Below are positions 8,698 through 17,883 of a DNA stretch of 64,000 bases, piece by piece. A program made the translations under genes and the position numbers. This DNA is from Actinomyces oris. Its GTDB lineage: Bacteria > Actinomycetota > Actinomycetes > Actinomycetales > Actinomycetaceae. The stretch is from positions 806,001 to 870,000 of the forward strand of contig NZ_CP014232.1 of the NCBI RefSeq assembly GCF_001553935.1, read 5' to 3'. The notes beneath the pieces were generated by a model. The model was not told the origin of the DNA. It made no database searches and saw only the letters and a program-made list of their open reading frames with translations. Position 1 is the first letter of the stretch. Every line of letters begins with the position of its first letter.

Positions 8698-9825
8698 TTA
8701 ATCTGACGTCGGACTTCCGAAGAGCGTCTTGAAGTAGCCGTAGAAGTTCCAGTTGCCCCACGAGGTGCACTGGTCCCCACCATGTGCGGCGGCCTCATTG
8801 GGCTGGAAGGGCGTGTAGTTGTACAGGCCGGCGGTCGCCTGATTGGCCACCGTCACCTCACCGCTGCCGCACAGCACATCGGGCGAGTAGGCGATGCGCC
8901 TGGGCTGCTGCGCCACGACGTCGTAGCCACCCGGATCAAGACGGTAGCGATGGAACTGGGAGGCCGCCCCGTAGAGCTGGGAGGGGAAGCCTGCCCACTG
9001 GGGGTCGCAGGCCCCGTAGTCAGGGCAGGCGTACCCGGCTGCGGCCTCGTAGTCGCGAGCACTCAGGTTCTCGCCGGAGGCGGTGAGCAGTCCCTGCTCC
9101 TTGTGAATGAGCACGAGGAGCACCTGGGGATTGATGTCGCAGGCCTGGGAGACCTCCCAGATGACGTCGGCCGCACTGACGCCGGAGGCGGCCTTGATGT
9201 CACCGGGGCAGAAGGTGCTGGCCTGGCGGGCCTGCACGGAGAAGGTGGCGGCGGCCAGGCACTGGGTGCCATCACTGCCCGACTGGCAGCCGGCATTGAC
9301 CTTGGTGACGAAAGCGGCGATCTCCTCGCGCGTCATGGCCTGGGAGTCGTAGAAGACCTCGTCATCGATGATGCGGGCGGCGTTGAAGCCGCTGGCGTCG
9401 GGCACCAGGGGTGCCGGAGCGGAACGCGTCCCGGCATCAGTGTCCCGCCCCCACCCCAGTGCGAGGCCGCCGAGGGAGGAACCGGTGCTACGCAGCACGA
9501 GGAGTCCCACCAGGAGCGTGACCAGGAAGGCGGCCAGGACAACGCCGATCGGGCTTCTCAGGAAGGACCGAACGGAACCGCCCCTGCGCCCCCGCCGCCG
9601 TCTGACACCGGCACGCAGGAGCCCGAGGCGCCCACGGCCTCCTCGACTCCCCTTCCCCCGCCCGGGACGGTGACTCGTATCCTCCCGCCGGGCACGGTCA
9701 GTACCGCGCTGCGCGGTCGGACGGCCGCTGCGCGGCGCACGTGCGGGCTGGGGCGATCCGGATCCTGCAGTGCTTCGTTGGGGCCGCGGACGCCGGCCGG
9801 AGGGATGGTGGGACATCGGCGCCAT
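8698..9825 (-). CDS. Membrane-anchored extracellular protein, possible cell-wall hydrolase
   Basis: 375 residues. An Arg/Pro/Gly-rich cytoplasmic tail of about 90 residues leads to a single membrane helix (about 92-112), followed by an extracellular Cys-rich domain of about 240 residues. The domain contains VNAGCQ, FSVQARQASTFCPGDI, LIHKEQGLLTA, LYGAASQFHRYR and a C-terminal NFYGYFKTLFG. This domain recurs in actinobacterial surface proteins often labelled hemagglutinin-like; the conserved HKEQG segment after a helical stretch resembles the catalytic-Glu region of lysozyme-type transglycosylases. Function is therefore inferred only. It is divergent from the SprT-like gene at 9966. An ATG 9 bases downstream of the chosen one is equally possible. 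Confidence 0.75.
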   Translation of the reverse strand: MAPMSHHPSGRRPRPQRSTAGSGSPQPARAPRSGRPTAQRGTDRARREDTSHRPGRGKGSRGGRGRLGLLRAGVRRRRGRRGGSVRSFLRSPIGVVLAAFLVTLLVGLLVLRSTGSSLGGLALGWGRDTDAGTRSAPAPLVPDASGFNAARIIDDEVFYDSQAMTREEIAAFVTKVNAGCQSGSDGTQCLAAATFSVQARQASTFCPGDIKAASGVSAADVIWEVSQACDINPQVLLVLIHKEQGLLTASGENLSARDYEAAAGYACPDYGACDPQWAGFPSQLYGAASQFHRYRLDPGGYDVVAQQPRRIAYSPDVLCGSGEVTVANQATAGLYNYTPFQPNEAAAHGGDQCTSWGNWNFYGYFKTLFGSPTSD

Positions 9826-9965
9826 CGTGTCACATCACAGGGCCCATGCACGGCCCGAAGACCCCAGCGTCCCGCAGCCACTGCCCGATCAGGAGCCGAC
9901 GGGAGGCGATACGCCCCACAGCACCGCCGTCGTCCGGGAAGACCGCCGTCGCATACCGTGGGCCC

Positions 9966-10511
9966 GTGAATCTTCCCGACGTCCTGAGCCTGGCGCATTC
10001 CCTCATGGAGGAGGCCGACGTCGGCGACTGGGACCTGGCCTTCGACCGGGCGCGTCGGCGGGCCGGCCAGACGGATCATGCTCGACGTCGGATCACGCTC
10101 AGCCGCCACCTCATGAGCCTGTACGACGAGACCCAGGTCCGCGAGACGATCCTGCACGAGATCGCCCACGCCCGCGTCGGCCCCAGCCACGGGCACGACG
10201 CCGTCTGGGCCGCCGAGGCGACCCGGTTGGGGGCGACGGGCCGGCGGCTCATTGACGCCCAGGCCCCGCGACTGCGGGGACGCTGGGTGGGCAGGTGCCC
10301 GGCGGGCCACGAGGTGGACCGCATGCGCCGCCCGGCCTCACCCGTCTCCTGCTCGCGCTGCGCCCCTCGATTCAGCCTGGAGCACCTCCTGACGTGGAGC
10401 CTCGACGGAGAACCCGTCCCCCATGCGCGGATTAGCGAGCGCTACAGCCGCCTGCTGCATCTGGCCAGGCAGGCCGCCACCAGGTCACAAGAAGATTTCA
10501 CCACCCTGTAG
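9966..10511 (+). CDS. SprT-like zinc metalloprotease-fold protein
   Basis: 181 residues. The zinc motif HEIAH is at 64-68 with a later His (VGPSHGHD), as in the SprT/Spartan family, and a C-terminal CxxxH...CSRC cluster (about 104-128) could bind a second zinc. The family is implicated in proteolysis of DNA-bound or misfolded proteins; bacterial members are poorly characterised. I chose the GTG at 9966 because homologues start close before the LAHSLM segment; the frame stays open upstream to 9741 but the residues there look random. The ybjQ gene follows after 44 bases. Confidence 0.85.
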   Translation: MNLPDVLSLAHSLMEEADVGDWDLAFDRARRRAGQTDHARRRITLSRHLMSLYDETQVRETILHEIAHARVGPSHGHDAVWAAEATRLGATGRRLIDAQAPRLRGRWVGRCPAGHEVDRMRRPASPVSCSRCAPRFSLEHLLTWSLDGEPVPHARISERYSRLLHLARQAATRSQEDFTTL

Positions 10512-10555
10512 GGTGCTTGCACCAACCATCACCCCACAAGAACGGAGTCGCCATC

Positions 10556-10885
10556 ATGCTCGTGACCACCACCCCCACCGTCGAGGGATACCCCGTGACC
10601 CAGTACCTGCGAGTCGTCTGCGGTGAGACCATCGCCGGAGTCAACGCCCTCAAGGACATGGCGGCCGGGTTCCGCAACCTTGTGGGCGGTCGTTCCCAGA
10701 CCTATGAGGCCGAGCTCGTCCAGGCCCGTGAGAGCGCCCTGGCGGAAATGGTGCAGCGCGCCCAGGAGCTCGGCGCTGAAGGCATCGTCGGCGTCGACAT
10801 CGACTACGAGACGCTGGGCTCGGACAACGGCATGCTCATGGTGACCGCCTCGGGCACCGCAGTGCGGTTCTCCCCGGTCTCCTGA
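10556..10885 (+). CDS. YbjQ / UPF0145 family protein
   Basis: 109 residues, matching the normal length of the YbjQ (DUF74) family of small oligomeric proteins annotated as heavy-metal-binding-like, with unknown role. The hallmarks are visible: [17 protein letters not shown] near the N-terminus, [10 protein letters not shown], the helix [29 protein letters not shown] and a closing strand GTAV. I chose the ATG at 10556 because the segment GGAG lies 10 bases ahead and the family begins here; 13 further upstream codons in frame look non-coding. Confidence 0.9.
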   Translation: MLVTTTPTVEGYPVTQYLRVVCGETIAGVNALKDMAAGFRNLVGGRSQTYEAELVQARESALAEMVQRAQELGAEGIVGVDIDYETLGSDNGMLMVTASGTAVRFSPVS

Positions 10886-11322
10886 GCGAAACTGAGCCCC
10901 ATTCCCCTTCCGGGGAAGGCTTGAGTCACCGAAACAACCCACCCGCGAATTTCCCAGATTTTTCCCAGGGATCTGCCCCTCGTCCTCACAGGGTCAGGGC
11001 GTTACATAGTAGTCACCGCCGGACAGGGACGGTCTCGAGGGTTGGGGAGCCCGATGACAGATCGATCCTCTGAGATGGAGCCGGGTCATAGGGAGCCTGA
11101 CTTCATCGTTTCGGCGAAGGAGGAACCGCCTCCTCGGGTGCATGGGACCCCGGGTTGCAGGTGGGGCCTCGCGAGGCTTGGGCCCGCGGTTCGGATTTCC
11201 GGACCGCGGGCCGAGTCCTTTCTCGGGCCCGCCGGTATGCCTCTTGTGGCTTCCCGGCCCACCCTCGCGCTCTGAGAGAACTCGTGGGGACCGCGGCCGG
11301 CCAAGCGCGTCAGGATAGGGGC
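10886..11322. other. Gene-free 437-base interval with hairpins
   Basis: No convincing gene. A 6-bp hairpin at 10902-10917, just past the ybjQ stop, may end that transcript. A 14-bp stem with one wobble pair at 11181-11212 (loop ATTT), followed by a T-rich stretch, looks like a stronger terminator on the plus strand. A 12-base palindrome (gcctcgcgaggc) sits at 11166-11177. The rest shows nothing I can interpret. Confidence 0.4.
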
Positions 11323-11751
11323 ATGACTGACTCCGCCGACTCAGCACAGCCCGTCTTCTCCTGTCGCTCCACCGCTCGCGTGAGCACGGACCGCCCCTCC
11401 CGATACGGCAAGCAGCTGGCCTCTCACATGGGCCGCAAGATCACCGCCGCTTGGGATGAGGCCGCCCAAACCGGCTCCCTGTCCTTTGACCGCGAGGGGG
11501 CAGTCGCCGGCGTCGTCGAGCTCTCCTGCCACGATGGCATCCTCCAGCTCGACCTGGCCGCCGACGACGCGCACCTCGAACGCCTCGAGCAGGTCACCGG
11601 AATCCACCTGGCCCGCTTCGGAGCCAAGGAGGGTCTCGTCGTGAGCTGGATCCGTCAGAATGGGGCCCCCGGCACCACCCAGGGGCCTCTGACTCCAGAG
11701 GATCTTGAACGCATGCGCGCCGAGCGCGAGGCCCGCCAGGCCTCCTCATGA
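11323..11751 (+). CDS. DUF2218 domain-containing protein
   Basis: 142 residues. It fits the DUF2218 family: an N-terminal STARVSTDRPSRYGKQLASHMGRK, a central GSLSFDREG...VELSCHDGILQLDL and a final helix LERLEQVTGIHLARFGAKEGLVVSW. The family is often adjacent or fused to siderophore-interacting flavoproteins in other actinobacteria, but no such gene is present here, so no function is assigned. The ATG at 11323 is chosen because the upstream frame (from 11155) is Gly/Arg-rich and unlike the family. Confidence 0.85.
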   Translation: MTDSADSAQPVFSCRSTARVSTDRPSRYGKQLASHMGRKITAAWDEAAQTGSLSFDREGAVAGVVELSCHDGILQLDLAADDAHLERLEQVTGIHLARFGAKEGLVVSWIRQNGAPGTTQGPLTPEDLERMRAEREARQASS

Positions 11752-11755
11752 TGAA

Positions 11756-11795
11756 GCACCGCGCGTTCGTAGGGTAGCTCGCGCGGTCGCACCCT
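11756..11795 (+). repeat. Left copy of 40-bp direct repeat flanking a mobile-like element
   Basis: The first 22 bases (gcaccgcgcgttcgtagggtag) are identical to 12489-12510, and 36 of 40 bases match over the full length. The two copies bracket the inverted-repeat element at 11807-12480 at distances of 11 and 8 bases. Confidence 0.7.
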
Positions 11796-11806
11796 GTACC
11801 CCTCAG

Positions 11807-12480
11807 TGTTGTCTCATGACTTCTGAGAGTCTCGGATGTCATGACATCTCAAGACACCGGTTGGGTGCGTCTGCCAGACGGGAGAGAGATGTGAGAGCTG
11901 CTGCTTCAGCCTGTCGGAGCGGACTGACCCGGTCACTGTGGCGGCGTACGGCGTCGTCTGGATGCACTGCACGAAGGTGGGGCGCTACTGGACGAGGGTT
12001 GGGAGCACTGGGGGTAGGTGGGACCTTCGTGCAGTACGCACACCCCTTGGCCAGTAGGTCCCGACCCTCGTGGAGCAGGCCGACTCGGGCCAACTCGGGA
12101 CGGGGCCAGAGTCGAGTCATAGCCTCCGTACCCCAGCGCAGGCGGCGAGCAGGGGACGGTGGGGGCGGACCTGAGACGTAGGCGCCGGGCTCTGCCGCAA
12201 GAACCCCGGACTCACTCCTGCGCGGCCCAGTGTCCACAGCGCTGACATCAACGAGCCCGGCGTCAGCGCGACCAGCGGGGATCGTTGGAATCCTGCGGTT
12301 TCTCTCAGGCGTGCAGTCCCGATTCGAGGTTAATGTCAGCGCCGTGGACACCGACACCCCGTCATGCCTCACCCCTAAGCCTCCCTCGCCTCCTGGACCA
12401 CCAGCCCGCCCAAAGTTCCCACCCGAACGAGTGCCTCAGAACTCATGACACCCAAACGTCTCAGAAGTGAGGAGACAGCA
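11807..12480. mobile_element. Candidate non-autonomous (MITE-like) element, copy A
   Basis: A 674-base gene-free stretch whose ends are inverted repeats: 11807-11869 compared with the complement of 12480-12418 matches at about 30 of the first 38 bases, beginning TG and ending CA. Shared blocks are ACTTCTGAGA and TGTCATGA. The interior has a 13-bp inverted repeat (11966-11978 with 12023-12035) and an 18-bp inverted repeat with one mismatch (12231-12248 with 12333-12350). About 500 bases of the interior (roughly 11966-12480) are homologous, in opposite orientation, to 52509-53002. An open frame on the minus strand (11839-12372) has no recognisable domain, and comparison with the second copy shows no bias towards silent changes, so I treat it as non-coding. 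Confidence 0.6.
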
Positions 12481-12488
12481 CATGAGAC

Positions 12489-12528
12489 GCACCGCGCGTT
12501 CGTAGGGTAGATCGCGAGGTCGTGCCCT
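12489..12528 (+). repeat. Right copy of 40-bp direct repeat flanking the mobile-like element
   Basis: Partner of 11756-11795, with 22 identical leading bases. Its last part also forms the arm of the hairpin at 12518-12560. Confidence 0.7.
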
Positions 12529-12560
12529 TAGCCCTCGACCGCGAGGCATAGGGCACGACC
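12518..12560 (-). terminator. Hairpin downstream of the MFS permease gene
   Basis: An 11-bp perfect stem (12518-12528 with 12550-12560) contains a second inner stem (cctcg/cgagg). It lies 30 bases past the stop of the minus-strand permease gene; no T-run follows. Confidence 0.5.
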
Positions 12561-12589
12561 GCGACGGCGGTCTACGCGGCCGGCGTGGT

Positions 12590-14035
12590 CTACGCGGCCG
12601 ACTCCTCCTCGGCGACGGGGTTGCCCACGCGCAGCATGAGGAGCAGTCCCGTGGCCAGCACCGCGACGATCCCGAGGATCCCCCAGTAGTTCGCCCCCGG
12701 CCCGACGATGCGCGTGCCCAGGTAGATGAAGATGCCGTACATCGCGGGAGCCATGAAGGACACCGCCCGCCCGGTGGTCGCGTAGAGCCCGAAGATCTCG
12801 CCCTCCTGCCCCTCGGGGATGAGGCGGGCCAGGAAGGACCGGGCGGCTGACTGGGCCGGCCCCACGCAGGCCGACAGGAGCAGACCCAGCACCCAGAAGG
12901 CCACGGTCCCGGCGGAGTGCAGGAAGAACACCAGCAGTCCAGCCACCACCAGAATGCTGAGGCTGGCCATGATGACGTTGCGCGGCCCGAAGCGGTCATC
13001 GAGCCGCCCGGCCCAGATGGTGGCGATGCCGGCCACGATGTTGGCCACGATGGCGAAGATGATGACGTCGCCCGATGAGAAGCCGAAGGTGTTCTGGGCG
13101 ATGATGCCGCCGTAGGTGAAGACCCCGGCCAGCCCGTCCCTGAAGACGGCGGCGGCCAGCAGGAACCACAGCAGACGCGGCTGGAAGTGGTGCAGCTGGA
13201 GCAGGGTGCGCCACAGCAGCTTGTAGGAGGTCAGGATCGACTCCTTGCGCCTGCCCTGGTGGGAGACGGCCTCCACCGGCTCGGCCTCCATGGCGGCCCG
13301 GTCCCGTCCCGGTTCGGCAGTCGCCATCCCCTCACCGACCTCCGCGACGTGCTCGGCGCGGGAGCGCCCGAGCCTGCGGGAGCGGTTGATGAGGACGGGA
13401 AGGGCGGACAGGCCGAACCAGGCCGCCGACACGAGCATGGCGACGCGTACCCCCATCCCGCTTCCAGCCGCGAAGGAGACCAGGGGACTCGGCCCCACGA
13501 GAGCGACGTAGAGGATGAGCAGCAGGACGATGCCACCGAGGTAGCCCATCCCCCACCCCAGCCCGCTGACGGCACCGATGCGGTCCTTAGGGGCCAGGTG
13601 GTTGAGGATGGCGTTGTAGTTGACCGAGGCCAGCTCGAAGAAGATGTTGCCGACCCCCAGCAGGACGATGCCGAACCACAGGTAGCCGGGCTCGGGCCGC
13701 ACCAGGAACAGGGCCGCCGAGACCGCCACCACGACCGCGGTGTAGCCCCCGAGCCAGAAGACGGTTCGCCCGCCCCGGTCCGAGCGCTGCCCGGTCACCG
13801 GCGCCAGCAGGGCGATGAACAGGCCGGCGATGGCCAGCCCGAGGGACAGCGCCGACTCGTTGTCCGCCTTGGCCCCGAAGGAGTCGCTGACCAGGTAGAC
13901 GGTGAAGACGAAGGTGGTGATGACCGCGTTGAAGGCCGCCGACCCCCAGTCCCACAGGCCCCAGGCGATGACGGGCCAGGACAGGAGCCGGGTGCGGGAG
14001 CCGGCCTGCGTCGGAGCAGTCACTGTCGTGCTCAT
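12590..14035 (-). CDS. MFS transporter of the Atg22/UMF1-like group
   Basis: 481 residues with about 12 hydrophobic helices and a central hydrophilic loop at about 215-260. The start of the conserved core (WDWGSAAFNAVITTFVF), the ELASVNYNAIL segment and the C-terminal GPAQSAARSFLARLIPEG match the Atg22-like branch of the major facilitator superfamily, often annotated as vacuole-effluxer-like; substrates in bacteria are unknown. I chose the ATG at 14035. A GTG at 14110 overlapping the ispD end is possible but would add 25 residues not typical of the family. It is the last gene of the carD-ispD direction. Confidence 0.88.
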   Translation of the reverse strand: MSTTVTAPTQAGSRTRLLSWPVIAWGLWDWGSAAFNAVITTFVFTVYLVSDSFGAKADNESALSLGLAIAGLFIALLAPVTGQRSDRGGRTVFWLGGYTAVVVAVSAALFLVRPEPGYLWFGIVLLGVGNIFFELASVNYNAILNHLAPKDRIGAVSGLGWGMGYLGGIVLLLILYVALVGPSPLVSFAAGSGMGVRVAMLVSAAWFGLSALPVLINRSRRLGRSRAEHVAEVGEGMATAEPGRDRAAMEAEPVEAVSHQGRRKESILTSYKLLWRTLLQLHHFQPRLLWFLLAAAVFRDGLAGVFTYGGIIAQNTFGFSSGDVIIFAIVANIVAGIATIWAGRLDDRFGPRNVIMASLSILVVAGLLVFFLHSAGTVAFWVLGLLLSACVGPAQSAARSFLARLIPEGQEGEIFGLYATTGRAVSFMAPAMYGIFIYLGTRIVGPGANYWGILGIVAVLATGLLLMLRVGNPVAEEESAA

Positions 14036-14096
14036 GGGAGAGACGATAGGGCCATCCGGGCCGCTGGCGGTACCGAAAAGGGAACCGACCTGATCG

Positions 14097-14942
14097 TCAG
14101 TTCTCCCCACCGGTCTCGGCAGGGCGCTTCCCCTGAGCGGACTGCCGCTCCAGGAGCAGCTCGGCCAGGGCCAGATCCATGGGCGTAGTCACCTTCATGG
14201 CGCGCTCGTCACCGGCGACGACGACGACGCTGCCGCCGCAGGCCTCGACCAGACCGGCGTCGTCGGAGGCGGCGAGCGTCTCATCTCCGGCCCGCTCGGC
14301 CCCAGCCCGGTGGGCGGCGACGAGCACGGGGGTCGAGAATCCCTGGGGGGTCTGGACCGCCCGGAGCCGGTCGCGTCGGGGGGTGCCGACGACGGGCTCG
14401 GGCTCCCCCGCCCGGCGGGCCTCGACCTCCTTGACGGTATCGGTCACGGGCAGCGCCGGGACCACGGCCTCGTTCCCGGCCCGCACGGCCGCGACCACCC
14501 GCTGCGTCACCTCCGGCGGCGTCAGCGCCCGCGCGGCGTCGTGAACGATGACGACGTCGGCCCGCGGTACGGCAGCCAGGGCCGCTGCGAGCCCAAGGGC
14601 CACAGAGGCCTGCCGGGAGCGGGGCGAGCCGGCAACAACCTCGATCTCACCACGTCGGCCCGCCGAGGCCCCGACCGATCCGTCCGGCAGGCCCTCGAGC
14701 TCGGCGCGGAACCGGTCGACCTCCTCAGCGGGGGCGGTGACGACGACGTGGCTGACGGCGCCCGAGGCGATGAGCCCGGCCGCCGCCCGCCGCAGGAGGC
14801 TGACACCACCCACCGGGACGAGGGCCTTGGGGACCCCGGCACCCAGGCGAGACCCGGAGCCCGCCGCGGTGAGAACAGCGACCGCCCCACCCGGAGCGGA
14901 CTCGGGCGGGGCGGATGCTTGGGATGAAGGGCTGATGCTCAC
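14097..14942 (-). CDS. ispD: 2-C-methyl-D-erythritol 4-phosphate cytidylyltransferase
   Basis: Third step of the MEP isoprenoid pathway: transfers CMP from CTP to methylerythritol phosphate. The N-terminal nucleotide-binding motif LTAAGSGSRLGAGVPKAL is at about 23-41. VIVHDAARAL, the RAVQTPQGF motif and the C-terminal KVTTPMDLALAE are all in place. At 281 residues it is slightly long because of an N-terminal Ser/Pro-rich tail. It lies 51 bases after carD, a common actinobacterial order, but ispF, usually next, is replaced here by a permease gene. Confidence 0.95.
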   Translation of the reverse strand: MSISPSSQASAPPESAPGGAVAVLTAAGSGSRLGAGVPKALVPVGGVSLLRRAAAGLIASGAVSHVVVTAPAEEVDRFRAELEGLPDGSVGASAGRRGEIEVVAGSPRSRQASVALGLAAALAAVPRADVVIVHDAARALTPPEVTQRVVAAVRAGNEAVVPALPVTDTVKEVEARRAGEPEPVVGTPRRDRLRAVQTPQGFSTPVLVAAHRAGAERAGDETLAASDDAGLVEACGGSVVVVAGDERAMKVTTPMDLALAELLLERQSAQGKRPAETGGEN

Positions 14943-14993
14943 GGGCAGGACGCTACCGCGTCCCCGACGCCCCGAGCACAGGCACTGCGCGAA

Positions 14994-15476
14994 CTAGGAG
15001 GCGAGGACCTCGTCCAGGCGGGACTCGGCCTCCTCCTCAGGGGTCTTCTGGGCCAGAGCCAGCTCGGAGACGAGAATCTGGCGGGCCTTGGCGAGCATGC
15101 GCTTCTCGCCGGCGGACAGGCCGCGGTCCGTGTCCCGGCGGGAGAGGTCCCGCACGACCTCGGCGACCTTGATGACGTCCCCGGAGGCGATCTTCTCCTG
15201 GTTGGCCTTGAAACGGCGAGACCAGTTCGTGGGCTCCTCGGTCAGCGGTGCCCGCAGCACCTCGAAGACCTTTTCCAAGCCGGTCTCATCAACCACGTCA
15301 CGGACACCGATGAGCTCAACGCTTTCGGCGGGAACCAAGATGGTCAGGTCACCCTGGGCCACCTCGAGCTGCAGATACGTCTTCTCCTCACCGCGTACCT
15401 TGCGCTGCCGGATGTCAATGATCCGGGCGGCCCCGTGGTGCGGGTAGACGACAGTCTCACCGACTTCATAGGTCAT
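14994..15476 (-). CDS. carD: CarD-family transcriptional regulator
   Basis: 160 residues. CarD binds the RNA polymerase beta subunit and stabilises open complexes at rRNA and other promoters in mycobacteria. The N-terminal RNA-polymerase-interacting domain ([19 protein letters not shown], then [15 protein letters not shown]) and the helical C-terminal DNA-binding half ([28 protein letters not shown]) match closely. It is upstream of ispD on the same strand. The 148-base leader 15477-15624 separates it from regX3. Confidence 0.95.
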   Translation of the reverse strand: MTYEVGETVVYPHHGAARIIDIRQRKVRGEEKTYLQLEVAQGDLTILVPAESVELIGVRDVVDETGLEKVFEVLRAPLTEEPTNWSRRFKANQEKIASGDVIKVAEVVRDLSRRDTDRGLSAGEKRMLAKARQILVSELALAQKTPEEEAESRLDEVLAS

Positions 15477-15624
15477 AAGGATGACTCTCCAGACTGGATA
15501 GCGGACCTCTAGTTTATCAGGTCATTCCGCGCAAAGATCGGGGACGTATCTCACAGAGGTCACGGCGGGCCCGCCCCGGGGCCGGGGCGAGAACTGCGGC
15601 GCCATCCGCAATGGAGAATCAGTG

Positions 15625-16434
15625 CTACGAATCCCCGTCCAGGCGATAGCCGAGACCCCTGACCGTGGTGATGAGAACCGGTTTGGAGGCGTCGACCTCA
15701 ATCCGGCCCCGGAGCCGTTTGATATGGACGTCCAGAGTTTTCGTGTCGCCCTCGTAATCGGGCCCCCACAGGCGCTCCAGGATCTGGCTGCGGGTGAGCA
15801 CGCGGCCGGGGTGACGCAGAAACAGCTCGAGGAGCTCGAACTCCCGCAGCGGCATGGCGACCACCTCGCCGTCGACCCTGACCTCGTGGCGCTCGACGTC
15901 CATCCGCACCCCGCCGGCGACCAGCACCGGCTCGGGCTCCGGGGCGGCCGCGCGGCTACGACGCAGAACCGCCTTGAGGCGCGCCAGGAGCTCCCGGTAG
16001 GAGTAGGGCTTGGTGACGTAGTCGTCGGCCCCGATCTCCAGGCCGACGATCTTGTCCAGCTCGGTGTCCTTGGCGGTGAGCATGATGACCGGCACGGAGG
16101 AGGAGCGCCGGATCCGGGTGCACACCTCGGTCCCGTCCAGGCGGGGCAGCATGAGGTCCAGCAGGACCAGGTCAATGGGGCCGACGCCGCCGGGGCGCCG
16201 GGAGGCCTCGAAGATCTCGACGGCGCGCTGGCCGTCCTCGGCCTCGACCACCTCGAAGCCGTCGCGCCGCAGCCCGTAGGCGAGTGGGTCGCGGAAGTTC
16301 TCCTCGTCCTCGACCAGGAGGATCCGCGTCGGGCCGCCCACCGGCGTCATCGACGCCGCGGCCGGTGCGCTGGAGGGCGCAGACGTCCCGGCTGACCCTG
16401 CACTCGACGCTGCGGAGCGCTCTGCCGGGCTCAT
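15625..16434 (-). CDS. regX3: Response regulator of the RegX3/PhoP type
   Basis: OmpR-family regulator of 269 residues with a 35-residue low-complexity N-terminal extension. The receiver domain holds the acidic pair VEDEE, the phosphoacceptor Asp in LVLLDLMLPRLDG (about 92) and the Lys in YVTKPYS (about 142). The winged-helix domain is at about 170-265 with the recognition segment TLDVHIKRLRGRIE. Its start codon overlaps the kinase stop by four bases (ATGA), so the two are translationally coupled. By synteny with phoU and phosphoglycerate mutase it is the phosphate-starvation regulator. Confidence 0.92.
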   Translation of the reverse strand: MSPAERSAASSAGSAGTSAPSSAPAAASMTPVGGPTRILLVEDEENFRDPLAYGLRRDGFEVVEAEDGQRAVEIFEASRRPGGVGPIDLVLLDLMLPRLDGTEVCTRIRRSSSVPVIMLTAKDTELDKIVGLEIGADDYVTKPYSYRELLARLKAVLRRSRAAAPEPEPVLVAGGVRMDVERHEVRVDGEVVAMPLREFELLELFLRHPGRVLTRSQILERLWGPDYEGDTKTLDVHIKRLRGRIEVDASKPVLITTVRGLGYRLDGDS

Positions 16435-17681
16435 GACCCGCTCCCGGGGGTGTGCTCCGCCGCGGCGTCGGCGGGCTCGTCCTGGGCCGAACCGACCCCG
16501 ACCGAACCAGACCCGACCGACTCACCCTCCACCGGTTCGCCCTCGCCCAGGCGCGGCAGCACGAGGGTGAAGGTAGAGCCGCGTCCCGGGGCGGACCACA
16601 GCTCGACGGTGCCGCCGTGGTCGGCGGCCACGTGCTTGACGATGCTCAGGCCCAGGCCAGTGCCCCCGGTGGCGCGCGAGCGGGCCTTGTCCACGCGGTA
16701 GAAGCGCTCGAAGACGCGCTCCTGCTCCTCCTTGGGGATGCCGATGCCCTGGTCGACCACGGCGATGCGCACGATATCGGGGTCCTCCGCATCCAGCGAG
16801 ACGCCCACCGAGACCCGGGTGCGCGGCTCGGAGTAGCGGACGGCGTTGTCCAGCAGGTTGCGCACGGCGGTGGTGATGAGGGCGGCGTCGCCACGCACCC
16901 GCAGCCCCTTGGTCCCGCCGGCCACGAGGGTGATCTGGCGGCCGTCGGCCTCGACGCGCACCCGGTCCACGGCCTCGGCGACGACGTCGTCGATCTCAAC
17001 GACCTCGGGCTCGGCCAGGGCGTCGCCCTCCTGGAGGCGGGTGAGCTCGATGATCTCCTGGACCAGGACGCCCAGGCGGCGGGCCTCCTTGCGCATGCGC
17101 CCGGAGTAGTCGCGCACGAAGTCGGGGTCGTCGGCGCCGGCCTCGACGGTCTCGGCCAGCAGCTGGATCGCACCGACCGGGGTCTTGAGCTCGTGGGAGA
17201 CATTGGCGACGAAGTCACGGCGCATGGCCTCCACCCGGCGGGCGGCGGTGTGGTCCTCAATGAGGATGAGGACGCGCCCCTGGCCGATACCGGCCACCCG
17301 CACCTGCAGGTGGAACTGGCCCGCGCCGGGCACCCTCCCCCGGGCGACGGTGACGGCCGCGTCCTGCGCCTGGCCCGAGGCCCGCACGCGCCCCACCATC
17401 GCCACCACGGTCGGCTCGATGACGGCGTCGTCGCGCACGATGTTGAAGGTGTAGGCCGACGCCGAGGCTCGCAGGACCTCGTCGTCGTCATCGAGGACGA
17501 CGACGGTCGAGCGCAGTGCCGCCAACACCGGGACGGCCGTGTCGGTCCCGGCCAGGCCGGCCAGGTCGGCGGCGCTCGTGGCCGCTCTGCGCTCGCGCCG
17601 GGACAGCGCGACACCGATCCCCACCCCCAGGCACAGGAGCCCGGCGGCGGCAAGGAGGAGAACAGTGACGGTCAGACCCAC
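16431..17681 (-). CDS. senX3: Phosphate-sensing histidine kinase SenX3-like
   Basis: 416 residues. One N-terminal membrane segment (about 5-25) and a PAS-like region (about 45-150) are followed by the dimerisation/phosphoacceptor helix with His at about 162 in NVSHELKTPVGA. The N box RNLLDNAVRYS and the G boxes DQGIGIP and GTGLGLSIV complete the ATPase domain. The protein ends in a Ser/Gly/Glu-rich tail. Length and architecture match SenX3 of mycobacteria and PhoR-like kinases. Divergent from phoU, 202 bases away, which is the usual partner in signalling through the Pst system. Confidence 0.92.
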   Translation of the reverse strand: MGLTVTVLLLAAAGLLCLGVGIGVALSRRERRAATSAADLAGLAGTDTAVPVLAALRSTVVVLDDDDEVLRASASAYTFNIVRDDAVIEPTVVAMVGRVRASGQAQDAAVTVARGRVPGAGQFHLQVRVAGIGQGRVLILIEDHTAARRVEAMRRDFVANVSHELKTPVGAIQLLAETVEAGADDPDFVRDYSGRMRKEARRLGVLVQEIIELTRLQEGDALAEPEVVEIDDVVAEAVDRVRVEADGRQITLVAGGTKGLRVRGDAALITTAVRNLLDNAVRYSEPRTRVSVGVSLDAEDPDIVRIAVVDQGIGIPKEEQERVFERFYRVDKARSRATGGTGLGLSIVKHVAADHGGTVELWSAPGRGSTFTLVLPRLGEGEPVEGESVGSGSVGVGSAQDEPADAAAEHTPGSGS

Positions 17682-17883
17682 TCCTCTAGGGTAGATGAGC
17701 CCCGAGAGCCCTCACCGGCCGGCGCCGCCTGTGGGCGTGCCGCTTGCGGCGGAGTCGCGGGGCTGCTGTGCTTGGGGACAACATCCTTGGCGGCAGCCTC
17801 GGCGGGATCGTCGAGCAGCGCCGCCACGCCACCTCACCGACCGGCCCGAACCATCGGTCCTCGCCCCGAACAGGAGCAGCCTC

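Noticed and set aside
11839..12372. 177-codon minus-strand frame inside the mobile-like element, partly conserved in copy B
   Set aside because: Changes between the two copies do not favour silent positions, the frame is broken in copy B and no domain is visible.
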